DNA of 64,000 nucleotides from Lepidonotus clava (taxonomy: Eukaryota; Annelida; Polychaeta; Phyllodocida; Polynoidae): NCBI GenBank assembly GCA_936440205.1, contig OW387145.1, positions 24,803,075 through 24,867,074 on the forward strand, written 5' to 3'. Positions 27,101 to 42,200 of this stretch are shown here, piece after piece; within the stretch, counting starts at the first letter, position 1, and each line of letters starts with the position of its first letter. Both the position numbers and the translations under genes were made by a program. Under the pieces are notes generated by a model that was not told the origin of the DNA, made no database searches, and was given only the letters and a program-made list of their open reading frames with translations.

Positions 27101-30100
27101 CTGAGGCCCTGGAATCCCACTGACGGTATATTTACATGTTGGCATACAAGGTTTGGTTCAGGGCTGAGCTGCTCTACAAATCTAAAAGACTATCTTTGAA
27201 AAAATCCGACTGTTCCCAGGCTGCTGCTCCATATGCAAAGTGAACTATAAACTTCGATTTTTTTCTCTCAATCTTATCACCACTTGCAGTCTGATGACTA
27301 TTGCAATGCTTGACTGTTCAATACCAGAGTGCCTATATTATAATGATAATGCTTTTATTAACCACTCAGAATCAGTGTTTGACGCATAGGTAATATGTTT
27401 ATATTTAACAATGGACGCCTTCTTGGTGAGAACACAGGTTTGGCAATGCCCTCCAAACTGCTTGATGACCTGTCATCAGCAACTGTTGTATTAAATGATT
27501 TAGTGTTAAATGGCATTGAGGGGGTCGAATTGTGCGCAGATAATGACAACCTCTGCCTGTGGTACCTTATGGTTACAAATTACATGCCTCACGAGCCCAT
27601 GCATCTAAGTACAAGATTGTTGTTTCATAGTTAGGTCCCTTAATAATATACATTTCTGTACAGGTGAAACCTTATCTCAGTATGTAGCTAGTCCGAAAAA
27701 CCACATCATTATAGCCTGAGCTGAGCCAATAAACATAACAAATGTTAAGTCAACATAACACGTTTGGAGGTATTAAGAAAAACGTAGCCATGACGCAAGA
27801 AGACCACGTTCCCCACGTGGTTTTAGTTACCCAACATCAACTCTCCAAAGCAATTTCATTTGAGATCACTTGAGGAAGAATTTACAGAGGCCCTTCAGGT
27901 TTCAGAAAATAAACTTATAAACCCAGACATCTAGAGAGGGAGGGGGGACGGATAAAGTTTGTCTAGGGTGCATGTTACATAGATATCATCTTTATTTTAA
28001 GACCCAAATTAAAAGAAGGAAATCTGGAAGGCGCGACCTGCTACTGCTACCGTAAAACCCCTAATTTAAGCCGCGGCTTAAATTAGGGTTAGTCTCAGAA
28101 ATTACATAAAATCACACCTCAACTTTAAGGGTGAGGCTTAAATTAGGGTTTTATACAACCTTGAATACAATGGCACCTCTGAAAAAATATAATGAAAAAA
28201 TGTCCAGAAAAGAACTCTAAGGTCAGGGTGCGGCTTAAATTAGGGTTCGGCTTAAATTAGGGGTTTTACGGTAATATGCCCGTCGTTGGGCTACCAGACA
28301 TATCTGACAGTTGGACTGGTACACCTATCATAGACCTATTACCCCGAAGGTCTCCGAGAAGCCAAAGAAACATTCCCGAGTTCCTTCCCGCCGTCGGTGG
28401 TTATTTATCTCCGCAGTCTGGCATTAGGGAACCTCTCCCCTCCAATCCGGCGCAGTACCATTATGCACGCGGCACTCTGACGTCGGGCGCGCGCTATGAC
28501 GTATGAGACACGGCCACAGCCGCTCGTGTTACTACGCAGTGTTTACTACTACGCCCATCGCCCTGTGCTTTTATGAATGAATCCCACTGCTGCGCGTGGA
28601 GCAGGTAGCAAACCAGCAGCAACCGGTCTCAACCCGGGCGGGGTATGGCAGACCGTTACCACAGCAACCACCGAGCACACCCCACACCCACATGGTGTCG
28701 GAGGGGTTGATGGAGCTTCCTTATCTAATTTTTTTTCCTTTACGATAGAGACATTAAAGATAAATACATAGTATAGCGTTATATGCTTTAAAACGCTTCT
28801 ATTCTGTATTTCCTTACTTTTTTCTTTTTTTTGGCCAATTTCCTTTCGTTACAAAGCTAATTTCTATGCCGAGGTATTACGATATCAGGAACGAGTAATA
28901 TAAGAATATGAAGAGGCTGTAAAAAAGATATTGCGGAAAACAGCATGTTATACCGTCTGCCCAGTCTACCTATTCACTCCCGACTTCCTTGTCTGGCGGC
29001 GTCTAGGGCTGGAGGAGCAGCCTATTTCGGGAAGTACCCGTTCACTAAGACCTTTCCCCCGTGAACAGCTCCCGGCTGGATAGAGCAGCTACTCGCCCAG
29101 CCAAATCTCGGCATCCCCATTTAGATGTGCTGATATATTTTGAGCAATTCTCTGCTATAACACGAATCCATGAGCTTTTATTGAATAGAATTAAATAAGC
29201 TCTACACCGAAGCAGGGGCGTACCTAGCCCCAAAACAATTTACTTACAACAGCCGTTTGAATAACGATTCCAGTATATTTGGATGAAATCAAATGTTTTC
29301 CATTAGAAATTTCAAATATGACACTACGCAATTGCATTTTGGTAGCCCAGTATCCAAGGGGGGAGCTACGGAACCATATCTGACAGTGGCCTGGGGCTAT
29401 AGGTATCCCTTGGTTGGCCCGAGCTGATCTAAAGACTTCGGTGGGATACATTGAATTAGATTTATCAAGGAAAATGAGAAAAGTCTATTTCCGTCTTCTA
29501 GGAAAGACTTAGGGTGGTCCTCTGGTTCATGGTGAGAGGATTCAATAGCTTACTGATATGGTATGCTTATATAAATTAGCATCGAAATAAGATAATTATT
29601 TTGGGTATTTGAAACACCATCCTTCTACGCCGACTGTTATGATCATGGGTCATAAAAGGCCATAATTTGGGAATATGTTAATCTGGTTACAGTGTAAACA
29701 CCAACAAAATACACTTATGGACTATCAATAATCATTTTGGAAATATAGGTGTACCCAGGTCATGAACCTCCTCTTCAGATAGGCAAGTCAAGTAGGGTTA
29801 TCACTGATTATCATATAATCAAATACTATCAGAATTCGGCAAAGTGGGGGCTCAAGTACCTCACAATGAATAGGTCTTGTTCTATAAAAGGCTGACTGAA
29901 TCCTTGAGAGATGGCTAGGAGCTCAATTCACGGTTTTAACGGGACTACAAGGGATAATCTCACATACTATCGTAGTTATCTGCCTCAGTTCCGTGGTCCA
30001 CTGGTAATGTGCTGGTCAAGGAGATTTAATACCAGGTAAACGGAGTCAACTATGACCAAGGAGGCTAGTGTCGATCTCGGAAATGGGCCTCAGTCACAGG

Positions 30101-33100
30101 TTGCCCATGCTTCTTCTAAAATAAATCTAATACCCTTTTAAAAATTATTTGAGACCTAAGTTTGCCCACGTCCTATTGCCCTCTGAAAAATCTGATTGGG
30201 TGAGGTTTGATCTAATGACACTCGGCAAAATACAGCAATTTTGCTCATCCCATCATTTGATTTTCATTTCCAAATTAGATCCAATTAAAGACCGTTTTAA
30301 GACCTGCAAGAAAAATGTGAAATTAGAGACCTTTTCACCTTTACTTTAAGGCCTTGAGTTTAAGAAAATCCATCTAAGATCTGTTTTCTAAGACTTGCAT
30401 GGACACCCTAAATCAACATCCACGTCCTAGTGCAGGGTCCGGGTGCAGGGTGTGCCCTCTGAATCAACAGGTGGTAGGGATGGCTTTTAGTTTAGAGATT
30501 ACCCTATATATACATAAAGATCGACCAACCTCTCAAATATGTAACGTTACAGAGATGCGCATTACACGAACTCGGTCTCTCAACATTCACAACTCTTTCA
30601 GCATTGTTTACCAATCTCCTGACTCTTCTATTTATATCCCGTACATAACATATTAAGATTTTAACCTTTACGCACAAAGAGGATTCTCTGTGGGTGTGAC
30701 CGTGACCACAGGAGGCAGGTTCTCAGGGCTCATCTATTACCACCTGTAGAGGTGTATCCCCTGGTACAGAAGGGACAACCTTGAGGCGGACAGCTGCTAA
30801 ATGATCACGCCCACCGGGGTATGCAGGTTCCCACGTACGCAGCCCTAATTGAATTCGTAATACATCATGTACTACGGACTTTTAAAACGTCGTGGATATT
30901 AGGTATACGACAGCTCCAGTGTGTAACTTAAATCACATAGAAGTACAGATTAAATTGATAGCGCATGGGAAGATGTATGTCTCGATGATATAGTTCTAGG
31001 GCATCAAGGGTCTGGCAATTTCAGAAATTAAAAAACCTCCTTTCCCACTCATACTGAATTCATATGGCTGACTTTAAACAAGACACACTATTGTCGCGTC
31101 TTCTGCTCTACGATACGCTAAATTATGTTTCGAAACTTGTCACAAGATTTAAGATCATATATACAGTGCAGTCGTCTTTACTTTTCTGTTAGACAATTAT
31201 GCAAGATCTCGAATATCTTGCATTTTTAGACGCCTTAATATTACTAACCGTGTTTTACAGAAACAACTTCAAATATCAAGCAGCAATCGAATTCTTAAAA
31301 GCAGCAATCGATGCGCAGCGTCACCATATACTGCATTATGGAAATTGCTCGTGTGTGCCTGAACTATTGTGTGGAGTTGAGGATAAAGCCCCTTGGTAGG
31401 AGCCAGCTGGTCGGGAGTAGAGTGAAGAATACCGCCTCGTCGACTCCCAGCACTCCAAGATTAATCAATACGGACTCATTCAGAAAAAGGGGAAACAAGA
31501 CTTTCCGCTTTGCCCTATGCCTCTAGCACTAATGCCGCTAATAATAGGTGGGTACGGCCAATATAAGCTGAACGGTTTTGTTTAGGGGTAAATATACGTA
31601 ATACAGTTTAAGTAATTCAACTCCAAATAGATCGTGACGATTTTGTGATTTCCTTTTTGATTATTTCAGCCTCTTTTCGACCCAATTTATGATTAATTCT
31701 TCCAAAGCATTTGATGAATGTGACTTCTTGGTGGTTCCTAGAATAAAGAGGTGCATATGCCACATAGAAATATGCCCCCCCCCTGGTCTGAGTAAGCACT
31801 CCTGTATTTTGTTTTCAATTCATATACTTTACATGTGATATGAATAATTTCATGTCTATTCTTGCTTTTTATTTCTAAAGGAAATGTAATTCATTTTGAA
31901 TACTGTGGCCAAGCAAATAGCTTTCAAAGGGATATTTGGCACATGAATTCTAATGGTTTCCTCACATACATTTTCAAACTCGGTGACACATGATATTCGG
32001 CTATTCCTCGGCTATTCCTTTAATAGTCTGCCAATGAAAGCGCTATCAAGACCGTACATGTAAAATTACATAGTCTGGCGGTCAGTTATCAAGACATTTC
32101 ATAACACAGTAAAAAGTAAGAACATCTTTAATGTATTGGTTTTTATGTATAATTACTATGAGATATGAGCAAATAACAATTATCCGGTACAGCAAAGGGA
32201 AACACAAGATGACAGGTCGACATACATACGTCATCACCTGACAAAGTTTTCATTCCTGAACTTTCTGCTCTACTTCTGCCATATAAACCAAGTCATATTT
32301 TTTAAACAGCGTTCCTATGCCAACCGAGCCAATTACCACACTCGAACATTTCTGTTTTGGGTCTGTCTGGGTTAAGACCGCCGCTTGGTGGGTGTGGATA
32401 ATATAAATAGTGGGAAGAAAACTTACCTCTGAAGAGCTGGACAGCGCCTGTGACTATAATGAGGACGAGGGCGAGTAGCTTGGCGTAGGTAAAGATGTCC
32501 TGTACTCGTGTGGCCCACTTCACGTCCACACAGTTAACCACCGTCAGGATCACTGCCATGGAACAGAAAATGTTTTCATTAATCAGATATCTCAAACATG
32601 GACACGGCTGGCCTGTTCAGGAACATGGTGTTTATTTCAGTTCTACCATATCATCTTTATGAATAGTATTCCTCCAAATATCTCGAGGGTCTATAAACCT
32701 TCTAACAACCTCATTTTCTCTTTAAAAGCGGTTGATTTGTCCATGAATATTGTCTTATGAAGAGAAGATTTATTAACAGTTCACACAATACTGAATTTAT
32801 GATTTTATGTCTATTTTCCGATGTAAACAAGAACTCCAGTATCAGTCAAACAGCAATTTCTTTACTTTAAAAATATGAAATTTCGTTTAATAATATGAAA
32901 ACTATATCCTTGACATGTACAGCATTGGTTGTGTTCAACACCAGCATATTAACTTAGATTACCCGCAAGTACAACGTTTGCAATGTTTTATTTTTCAAAA
33001 AGTTGTCTGCAGTTGACCAGATGTGCATTTTACCAGTGTGTGACCTCAGGTTCCCCCTTCTCCTTGTCCTCAGAATCCGACAGTTCCAGGAGTAAGCGGG

Positions 33101-36100
33101 TCCCCACTCACATTGACCACTCAGTGTTACTGTTAGATCTATAGGGACACAGACCCACTGCCCTCCAGGTCAATTTCCCTATGGTTAAAAGCTGCCAGAG
33201 CTAAGGATCACAAACAGGGACGGTGGAGATCTCAAACCTGCTATTGTAATCAAGATAAGACGGACGTATAATATTCCATCCGGCGTTAAGTAGCATTCCT
33301 AAAAGGCCCATTGAACAGTCAAGGGTCTAGATGGGGACATAAAAGGAGTGAGGACTCTCCGGACAATCGAGACTACACACCTTTGCTGATAAGGCTGATT
33401 AAACCACTCATACCATGCTCATAGGAAGAGGTATTTTTTGGTTGATCAAAAACCTCAACATAACCACTTTACCTCAAGACAGGGTTCCCACGCTTTTTTG
33501 AAAATCAATTTAAGACCTTTTTAAGACCAATTTAAGACCAAGATTCGGACAAATTAAGACCTATCGACCACGTATGATGAAAAATTCGGAATATATTGGT
33601 ATGAATTTAATTTCAAGTAACTTTACTCATTTAAAAGTGGGATATAGAATTTTCATGATTATTTCATTTTGACTTCTAAAAAATTTAATTTAAGACCTTT
33701 TTAAGACCTCTAGCTACAAAAATGTCAAATTTAAGACCTTTTTTCAAATTTGAGAAAATCAATCTAAGACCTTTTAAGACCTTTTAAGACCTGCGTGGGA
33801 ACCCTGCAAGAAAATGAGACATGTAGCACGTCCGCCACTATAAAAAATATAGATATACTCCAAAAGGATTTTTTCTGACGCAAAAGCTCCAAGAACTACA
33901 ACATAGATATTTAAAGACCTGTGTAGAACTTACAAAAGCAGGGAAAAGGGCTTGTATTATAAGTACCATATAGCCAGTATTTTCTTTTTACCATAATACA
34001 GCTGCTACCTCCAGATAATAAAATAGCCATTTACACAGTGTAAACAGGTTTTGCATATATAATTAGGCCATTCGAGATATGACTCTACACGACTCTGCAC
34101 ACAAGTATGTCCATAGTCCGACAAGATTATTTTTCTATAGAACGACACAGGAAGATCTGTTTCAAGTACACTTTCAAGTTGGTCGCAACAAAGACTTGAG
34201 GAAGTTTCGTGAGGGAAAAAAAATCCGATAGTCTTCCAATTTGTCTTCTTACGCACTTATGTCCCTCATTACATGTCATTATAATTAAATGTGTAGACAA
34301 TTAAGACAATTTATCATTTTGCCATCTGGAGATATTGCATTGATTTCAGTGCTCTACTTTTCGACTACACAGTTTCTGCTCGGGTATTTTATTATGGAAA
34401 GTAAACACTGTCAGAGAAATACACCTACTCTTCGGCCATAATTCAAATGCAGCATGTACGTACTGTCTTTTAGGTTAAGCGTAAAAGTGATATTATAGAG
34501 AAAAACCGTGTTTCAGTCGCCTTCTATTGTCAGAGAATGTACGTAAATCATGGCCAAATGAGGGTACAGCCAATTGCCTAATCTACTTGTCAATGGGTGA
34601 ATTATCCCACACTTGTCTATTGTGTACTTTTTCAGTAGTTCTGATAACCCCTAGCCCTGGTGCCCCTAGAAACCATCCCTCCGTCCGTTGCCATGGAGAG
34701 TCGTGGGAAGTCTGTTAGTGTATGGTGATTGGTGTGACCTCTGGCCGCTCCTCGCGCCATCTGGTGACACCCTCCCATGACGTAACGTCCAGACGCCAGG
34801 TGTCACATATTACAGCACCGTGGGGGTGTGCAGGGCAACAATTAGACTCACTTTACATGAAATGCCAATTATGTTTCATTTCAGACATAGAAAATCTATG
34901 ATTAGATAATTCAATCACATTTCTAATGTATAGTTTTAGTCAGGCATTATCAACTTATTTCTATAAACTATATAGTTTCAAAAGCTAATCATTGGATATA
35001 AAGTATAAAGGAGCAAGTGGTTTAACAACTTCAATTTATAGGTGCATAGCATATCCTGACTCCTAGCTAGCAGAGGTTTTCATAACTATTTTGTCCACTA
35101 GCCCACCGGGTTGGTGGTCGCATCTTTGTACTAGCCCCGATCAAAGTCTCACATGCCCCTATGAAGATATTATAGAGATTTTTTTTTTAGATTTTCATTG
35201 GTCCACCGGGCTATTTGCTAAAAAGTTGCACTAATATACTATATATCCCAACAGGATTTCTACTAGCACCCGGTACTAGTAACTATATATTAAGGAAACT
35301 CCCACTCCTTTATACAAGCACCTGCCAACTGACCAAATTATGGAAATTATATAAGCATAGCACCTGCCGAATGGAAACATTGCATACAAATCTACGTCGA
35401 GTTCATGCTAAAACCCGTTAGTGTAACTGTATTGAACATCGCTCAATGACCTAGTATTTCCACATGGAATAGGATTACGTAAACCTTATGTGTAGATGTT
35501 AAACTGTATCTAAAATTAACGAGTAGGCATTAGACCCATGGTCGAAATCTATTGCAAGGGAAAATTGCCAAATCGGCGACATGTTTTATGTACGGCCCAG
35601 TCGATACATTTTTTGTATGCTGGAAATGATGAGTAGCCTAGCTGTGTAGACGTGGTGTTAAGGCACGTTTCACGCCAAAATGACGGTCCCAGTTAAATCA
35701 TATTCTACCCCCACGCCCTTAGCCCTGTACAGAATACAGAGGGCAATGGAGGGTCCTGGTTTTGATGACCTTTGAATTGGTGCGGCAACTATTCGGATGT
35801 ACTATGGTGTAAACCACGGAGGTTTCGAACACCATTACCTACAATAAGTACATCTTCATATATTTGTATTTTTCTATAGCGATATGCCATTATTGCTTAC
35901 CCCACCCCCCCCCCTTCACCCTTCTGATTAGGCATATGAATTAGGTCAGATGGTAGTGTTAGTGTGACTGAGCCGTAATACTTATGTTCATTTCCACGTG
36001 GCATGCAACACACACAAGTGCTACAAGTGTTGAACTCTTGACCTCTACTCAGGACACATGGCCAGCTACGAACGCAAATATTCCCTCAATAGCCTACAGC

Positions 36101-39100
36101 TCGTCCATTTATGGATTAAATTACATCTGTTACAAACATAAATCAGCATTGATTGAGTGGCATATCATCTGCCCCGAGGTGCATGTGCCTAAACTGATAC
36201 ACCTTACAATTTATCCGCAAGCCTAGCACTGACCCCGTTTATCCTTATTGACATGTATTGACGGGACGTCAGTAACTATAAGATGAACACCTAGCAGGCA
36301 GCTGCACACCCGGCTATCTATTCTGACCTCTAACACGTTAACATGTATGCCTACTTTACCAGACCAAAGAGGAATGAATAAATGCATCAAACTCCCAACC
36401 GGCAGATCAATATGAATGGAATGAATTAGTTGTTAATGTTCATAGTAGTTCTTGAAAAATGATGTTTTGCGCCGCCACATTTGTCAAATAGCATATCGAA
36501 AGTAAGGAGATACGTAGATTAACGAGTTTTAATGTTCTGAAGTGACTCACCATTTTCTTTTTATAACTCATCAATGATGCCAATCTCACGATAGTTTTCT
36601 TATAGCTTCATCTCGATGCAGGTATATCAGTGTTCGAAATTAAGGGCGCACCCTGCACCCGGTGTGCATGATTTTGCTGCAGGGTGCATGGATTTTGAGA
36701 GCCATGCACCCGGTGAATGCACACATTTTTGAGAAAATAAATAGTCTTATACTGCTGAGGGTACAGGGAAGGGCTGCCGGGTGCACAGTTTTGAGAGCTG
36801 TGCACCCGGTGAGTGCACAAAACTAAACCTTAATTTCGAACACTGTATATTGATGTACATCCTGAACAACCTAATACAGTTTTCGTTCTCAAGGAAATGC
36901 CATAGATGTATATAGTTTGAAAGATTATATTCTTTCTTACGGATGTTTTTTTCTTCGGCTGTCTGACCTCTGGGTATCTGTGAAAGGATGCCCTTATGTA
37001 TTGTTAGTTTTGGTGGTATTGTTTGTTTATTTAATCGTCGACCCACAGTTGTCGTCCTCTATAGTACATATCTTTTTTGTATCTCACGACAGGATGTATA
37101 CATATGATCCATTCTAGCTGGACTCAATAAAATATTGTTCATCACACATACACTGGACTCTATCTAATTTGTCGGGGACGTGTCTGTATTATTACTAGAC
37201 ACCTGTCATATAGAGAATAGCAGGGCAGCTAGGGCTCTATAAATATTATGAGCTTTGAAACTGGTGTATGAAAATGTAGGGGTCTATGAAAATAAGTTTC
37301 CACACTGATAGATAAAGGTGTAGAACACAAGTATTGGAACACCAAGATCTAACTAGAATCTGAAGACCGGAGGATGTGGAATAGTGCTTGATCTTATGTC
37401 CGAAAACCTTAGTGAATTGCTTGGTAATTTAGGCAGCTGTTGTGTCTGGGCGCGGGACGTGTACCGTGAAGATGGGTCTTTGATGTGGACGAGCAGGGAG
37501 CAGCTCCTCCCAGGGACAACCCGTCCTGCACTCATTGACATGAGCAGCTCATTTGGCGACGGGCCAAAAGATGCATTTGAGAATCGTGGGTATAGGTGCT
37601 CTGGGATCGTGGGAGTTACACAGGCGGGAGATGAAAGCTTAAAACCGTGTGAATAAGGATATGGTGTGGCAAACAAAGTTTCTACAAATACTCTTTGACT
37701 AATTAAGTTTATCATTAACATGTACCTTTTATTGACGTACATCTAGTGATGTCAGCGGTGGTTAAAATGTCAGATTTTAAGCTTAAAATATCAATAATGC
37801 ACACATGGGCGTGTTGCTTTTTCAGAACAGCTATAATTTCCCTGGAAGTTTAACAGATCTTGCAGGTTATATAAAGTAACCAGGAACAGGGTAATACAAG
37901 ATGCAGTGTGTGCATGGTCATAGGGAACATAGCATTATGTCTGGAGCCAGCCCACATCCAGTGCAAGGGACGCGTGTATATTTCATCAGGATAGCTCTCA
38001 AAGAGGGCTGGACACAGAGCGTGGACCCATCTGATCCACCTAGACACCTCATCCCACTCCCCTACACTATTCTGTAGCAGACATGGCTTACAGCTGGATG
38101 GTCCTTCACGTGACAATGTATAATAGAGCAGCGTGACAACTCCCCATCTTATCTGGCCATCTGATACCCACTAACCACCCTCTGCTGGACCAGGCTGCCA
38201 CCATATGACAAACAAACCGATACAGGGGGGTAAGGCTTCTAGTAGAGAACATGACTTTCGGATGTAAAAATGAATGAAATCATTCAGAAATGAATCTTAA
38301 CATGATCTGATTATTCAATATTCTTTTTTATTTAAGAATGGTTCAAACTTAAACTCTCGAGTTAAAGAACTATGATACAGAGAAACTGAAACATACTGTA
38401 GGTAACAAAAACATCATATGATTATTTCCATAAAGACTACTGATGAGATTTAGAGAGGCACATCCCAATACCCCATGGTTTACTGTGCATTTAGTTATGT
38501 TCCCATTTAAATACGGCCCATTCCTTTATCTTTAATAATGGATATATTATCTCAGCGATAACAGAATATTTCATAAATCTGATGAGAGATAATGATAAAT
38601 AATCAGCATTGGTGGCATCAAAACCACGATGGGCCGAGACCGGCGGCGTGATTTGATCCCACTCAGAATAAATAATACGGCGCCCATTAACCAAATTGAA
38701 TTCTGCCCGCGGCACTGACTCGGTAAAAACTGCCATAACATGGCATCTGGCATCACATGAATCCCATAGAGAGATGACAGTCGCCTATGACTATTGTGAC
38801 AGTATCTGTGTGTGGGTAATTTGTCGGCACATCAAACTGGTGGTAACCAAGTCGCCGAGCTGAGCACTAACACTACACCAACTTGTCTGTTTACTGGCGG
38901 GCCCTACTGACAAGGGCATACAATACCCTATTTATTGGTATTTGTGACAGAAGTGGTTCCCCAGTGCGGGTGGTTAACCCTGCTCTAACCCCCTGACCCG
39001 CTCAAATGGATCTACCCTAAATACCCGCCGTCCCTACCCTTGGTATGTGAACATATATCATATGGGTTCTCGCGCCGTATTAAGCAATGCAACAGGCAAA

Positions 39101-39174
39101 CAATTTGAACTCCGAACAATTGCTTTAAGAACAAAATTCACTAACACGCCTGCTTCACTATGTGTGCGCTAAGT

Positions 39175-39209
<35 letters not shown>

Positions 39210-42200
39210 TATACGATTTACGCTTAGTACTGTAAACAGTTAATTAGGTATAACTGAGTGTAAGCAACTATAAGTACTTTTGATGAAAACTTTATACTGA
39301 GGTTTGATTACTGTCTGATGCTGTCACAGATATTAACATTCAACCATACTGGAGTAGAACAATTGTTGGAGTAAGTAATCCCTATAAAACAAATCGCTGT
39401 TGATAGTGAGAAATGGTAATGTGACTTCTATATATTTAATTTTATAAGAGCTATTTTATCATTCAACATCAAATTTTCGATCAAAGATATATAGAAACAT
39501 TGTGATCACTGCTTGGATTATTAGTGTTTCAATACTTTTATAACTTTATAGCTTTTGAGCTTATACTTTAAACTTATCAATATTATGTAGCCCTTTTACA
39601 CTAAATCGATTTATTATATAAATGTTTAGTACTGGTAGTCATAATTAATAAAATTTCTCGCTGTAAGTCTTACTTCGCCTTATTGCCTCGATGTTATGTT
39701 TTAATGAGGGATCTAGAGTCCCTGCGTATAGTTAAGTGTAAAGAAGTCACGGCCTAGAACCATGTGTGTGCTCAGGCCGTCAGTGAAAAAAACGTCGCCC
39801 ATCACTCAAACTTTCCAAGAAAGCAGTTCAAGGGGGTTTGAGCTATGATACAACCGCCAACTGAGAACACGGACTGCATTATTTTAGAGTGTACAGGTCG
39901 AGCTTTCTTCCCAGTCCTACCAAGGTTGTGTAAATACTGCAAGTCAATAAACTCATATGTCGTAAAGTAATCTCTCTTAGATTTAGCAATTTTCTACTGG
40001 CATTTTGGGCAGATTGAAGAAAAAAGAAAGATATTAAGTAAGTAAGTGATTATACAACAATGGATGCTTTGTACTTAATCATTTATATCAAAGTTGTATT
40101 ACTGTCACAATAATCTCTAGTGGCACATGCATCTGTTCGAAATACCTATGAACTATTTAACCGAACTGAAGCAGATGCAGTCCACTTATGTCAAATACAT
40201 ATTCTACAACATCATATATACAGAAATGAGTTTCAGTTTACACATCTATCACCCGTCTTGATTATGGTTTGACAACCCGAATGCTCAGTGACCGAGTGAT
40301 TGACATTTTGGCAGCCATACGAGGGCCGACCGAGTTATTCTAGGACTCTTCCAGCTGAGGGTTGAACTAACACGACGTAGTGATGTACAATCTCTGTAGC
40401 CTCTGTTATATACAGAGTGTGTGATTTTGGATTGTCGTAATACATAAACGTAAATTACCAAGAATCAGCGCCCTGCATTAAACAATATTCACTGAAAATA
40501 TTTTCTTACCTTTATTCAAAGTTACACCAGCCAAAAATTACTTGACTTAAAAATTCGCACAATTTTGGCAAAAACCGTATCCGGCGTTTTCGTTATTACA
40601 GAACATTGCAATCGGTATATCAATTACATGTTATTGTATGTATCAGAATAATCACTTAAAAACTATTACTATTTGTGCGTGCTTCATATTACTGTTCCAT
40701 AATTATGGTTATGTGGGCTAGATGGCTTAATGTGAAGTTTTTTCTCTGCTGAACTTCCTGTTACTCTATATTTACCTACACTATTATGAGGGCCGGGAAA
40801 ACTCTATACACTGAGCGAACAGGATATATATAAACATGATAGTTAAAACATCATTATTAGGTCACTAAAACGTAGAAACGTTTATAAAGATGCCAGGTTG
40901 GAACAGGACTTAGCGTGTCTTTAGCGTGTCTTTCAAAATCATCACTCATTTCAGAGGTCCGGTTTGACTGTATTTTAAGCAGTAGTAGAAAATCATACTC
41001 ACTAGGCGATTTTACCGGCGATGGGCAATGGGCAACTGGGAGAATCGGCCGATTCTTATGATCGCCTGTCACTACAGTTTATTGAAATGTGCATGTTTGA
41101 TCTGAATCTGTGCTGGTATCGGCCGATTCTGGGAGAAAAATTGGCCGATTCTAGTCGGGGCCTTAGGCAAAATTGCCTAGTGGGTATGGGGCTTTAACAT
41201 CAAAATATATTTATCAAAGTCAGATGGTGCTATTTTTCCTTGTTTTTTAACCCGTTTTTCTACAAGCATTGGAGTCTCAATATGAGTAGCAAATGAAAAG
41301 TTCCGTCTAACCGGTATCTGTACACCTAGTGCACGCAAATAGAAACTGGTACGACGACCTTTCAAACATCTGTCTTGGATTTGTTGCTGGCTGATTGGAT
41401 GTCTTACATTTTCTCAGTCAAGTTTCTTATATCTAAGCGCTAAGGTGTCGACTGAGAATTATCACATGGCATATCATGTAACAGTCAAGGAACCTAGCAT
41501 GGAATGATCCTTAGAGCTATTTATTATTTTTGACAGTTTATGATATTTTATTCATATAATGGATCTCAACTTAATGGACTGCGACTTTGCCAAGGGCGGG
41601 TTATATAGGTCCCAAGGGCAACAATGCCGAGACATGAGCCGACGACACAAAGCAGCCGAGGTTTTATATAGCGCCTGTATACCTGGGGCCCTAGCTGACC
41701 TGGATGGAGACAGAATATACTCAGAGCACACAAACACAGAAACTAGCAGACACATCCACGATAGATATTATGTATAACAAGCATGTTTTATTGATATGCC
41801 CCACCCCCACAAAAATAGGGTAGAAATGCGTGTATCAGCGAGGTACAAGATATGACATTAAATTATTTGGGCTAAAATTAAATCAAAAGGCATGCATACT
41901 TAAAAGCAACAATGCATGGGTCAAAATGAATACTATACGATAGCTTACGTTAGCCCTAGTTCATCAGAGATGCCACTCAAGACTATTTTCTAGAAGCAAC
42001 TAGTAGGGGATATATCCTTCATAAAAAGAACCCTGATATTGAACTATCTGCATTTAATTACATTAAAACTATAACAAGAATACTCAAAAAACAGAATTTA
42101 AAGCAATGTAGGGAAACATTTTTCCAAGTGTAAATCAGAAAAACTTAGGAAAAAGTAGATCCTTTTGTTTTGTTAACATCATTCAGAAGCGATTCAATTT

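Larger units (their letters stand above)
21900..32426 (-). other. Intron 2, transposon-rich
   Basis: A 10.5-kb intron holding a foldback (22068-22290), the 2.15-kb CAGGG element with tandem arrays (23698-25851), a possible element end at 26702, a TA-flanked element (28050-28271) and a short CAGGG-family copy (30097-30410). GC islands lie at about 26960-27120 and 28270-28720. No coding segment is supported. Confidence 0.8.

Noticed and set aside
29214-29230. CAGGGGCGTACCTAGC as a hAT-like end
   Set aside because: No matching second end or target duplication within reach.
35090-35290. Repeated CACCGGG/ACTAG words suggesting a small inverted-repeat element
   Set aside because: The words are short and irregular, and I could not define ends.
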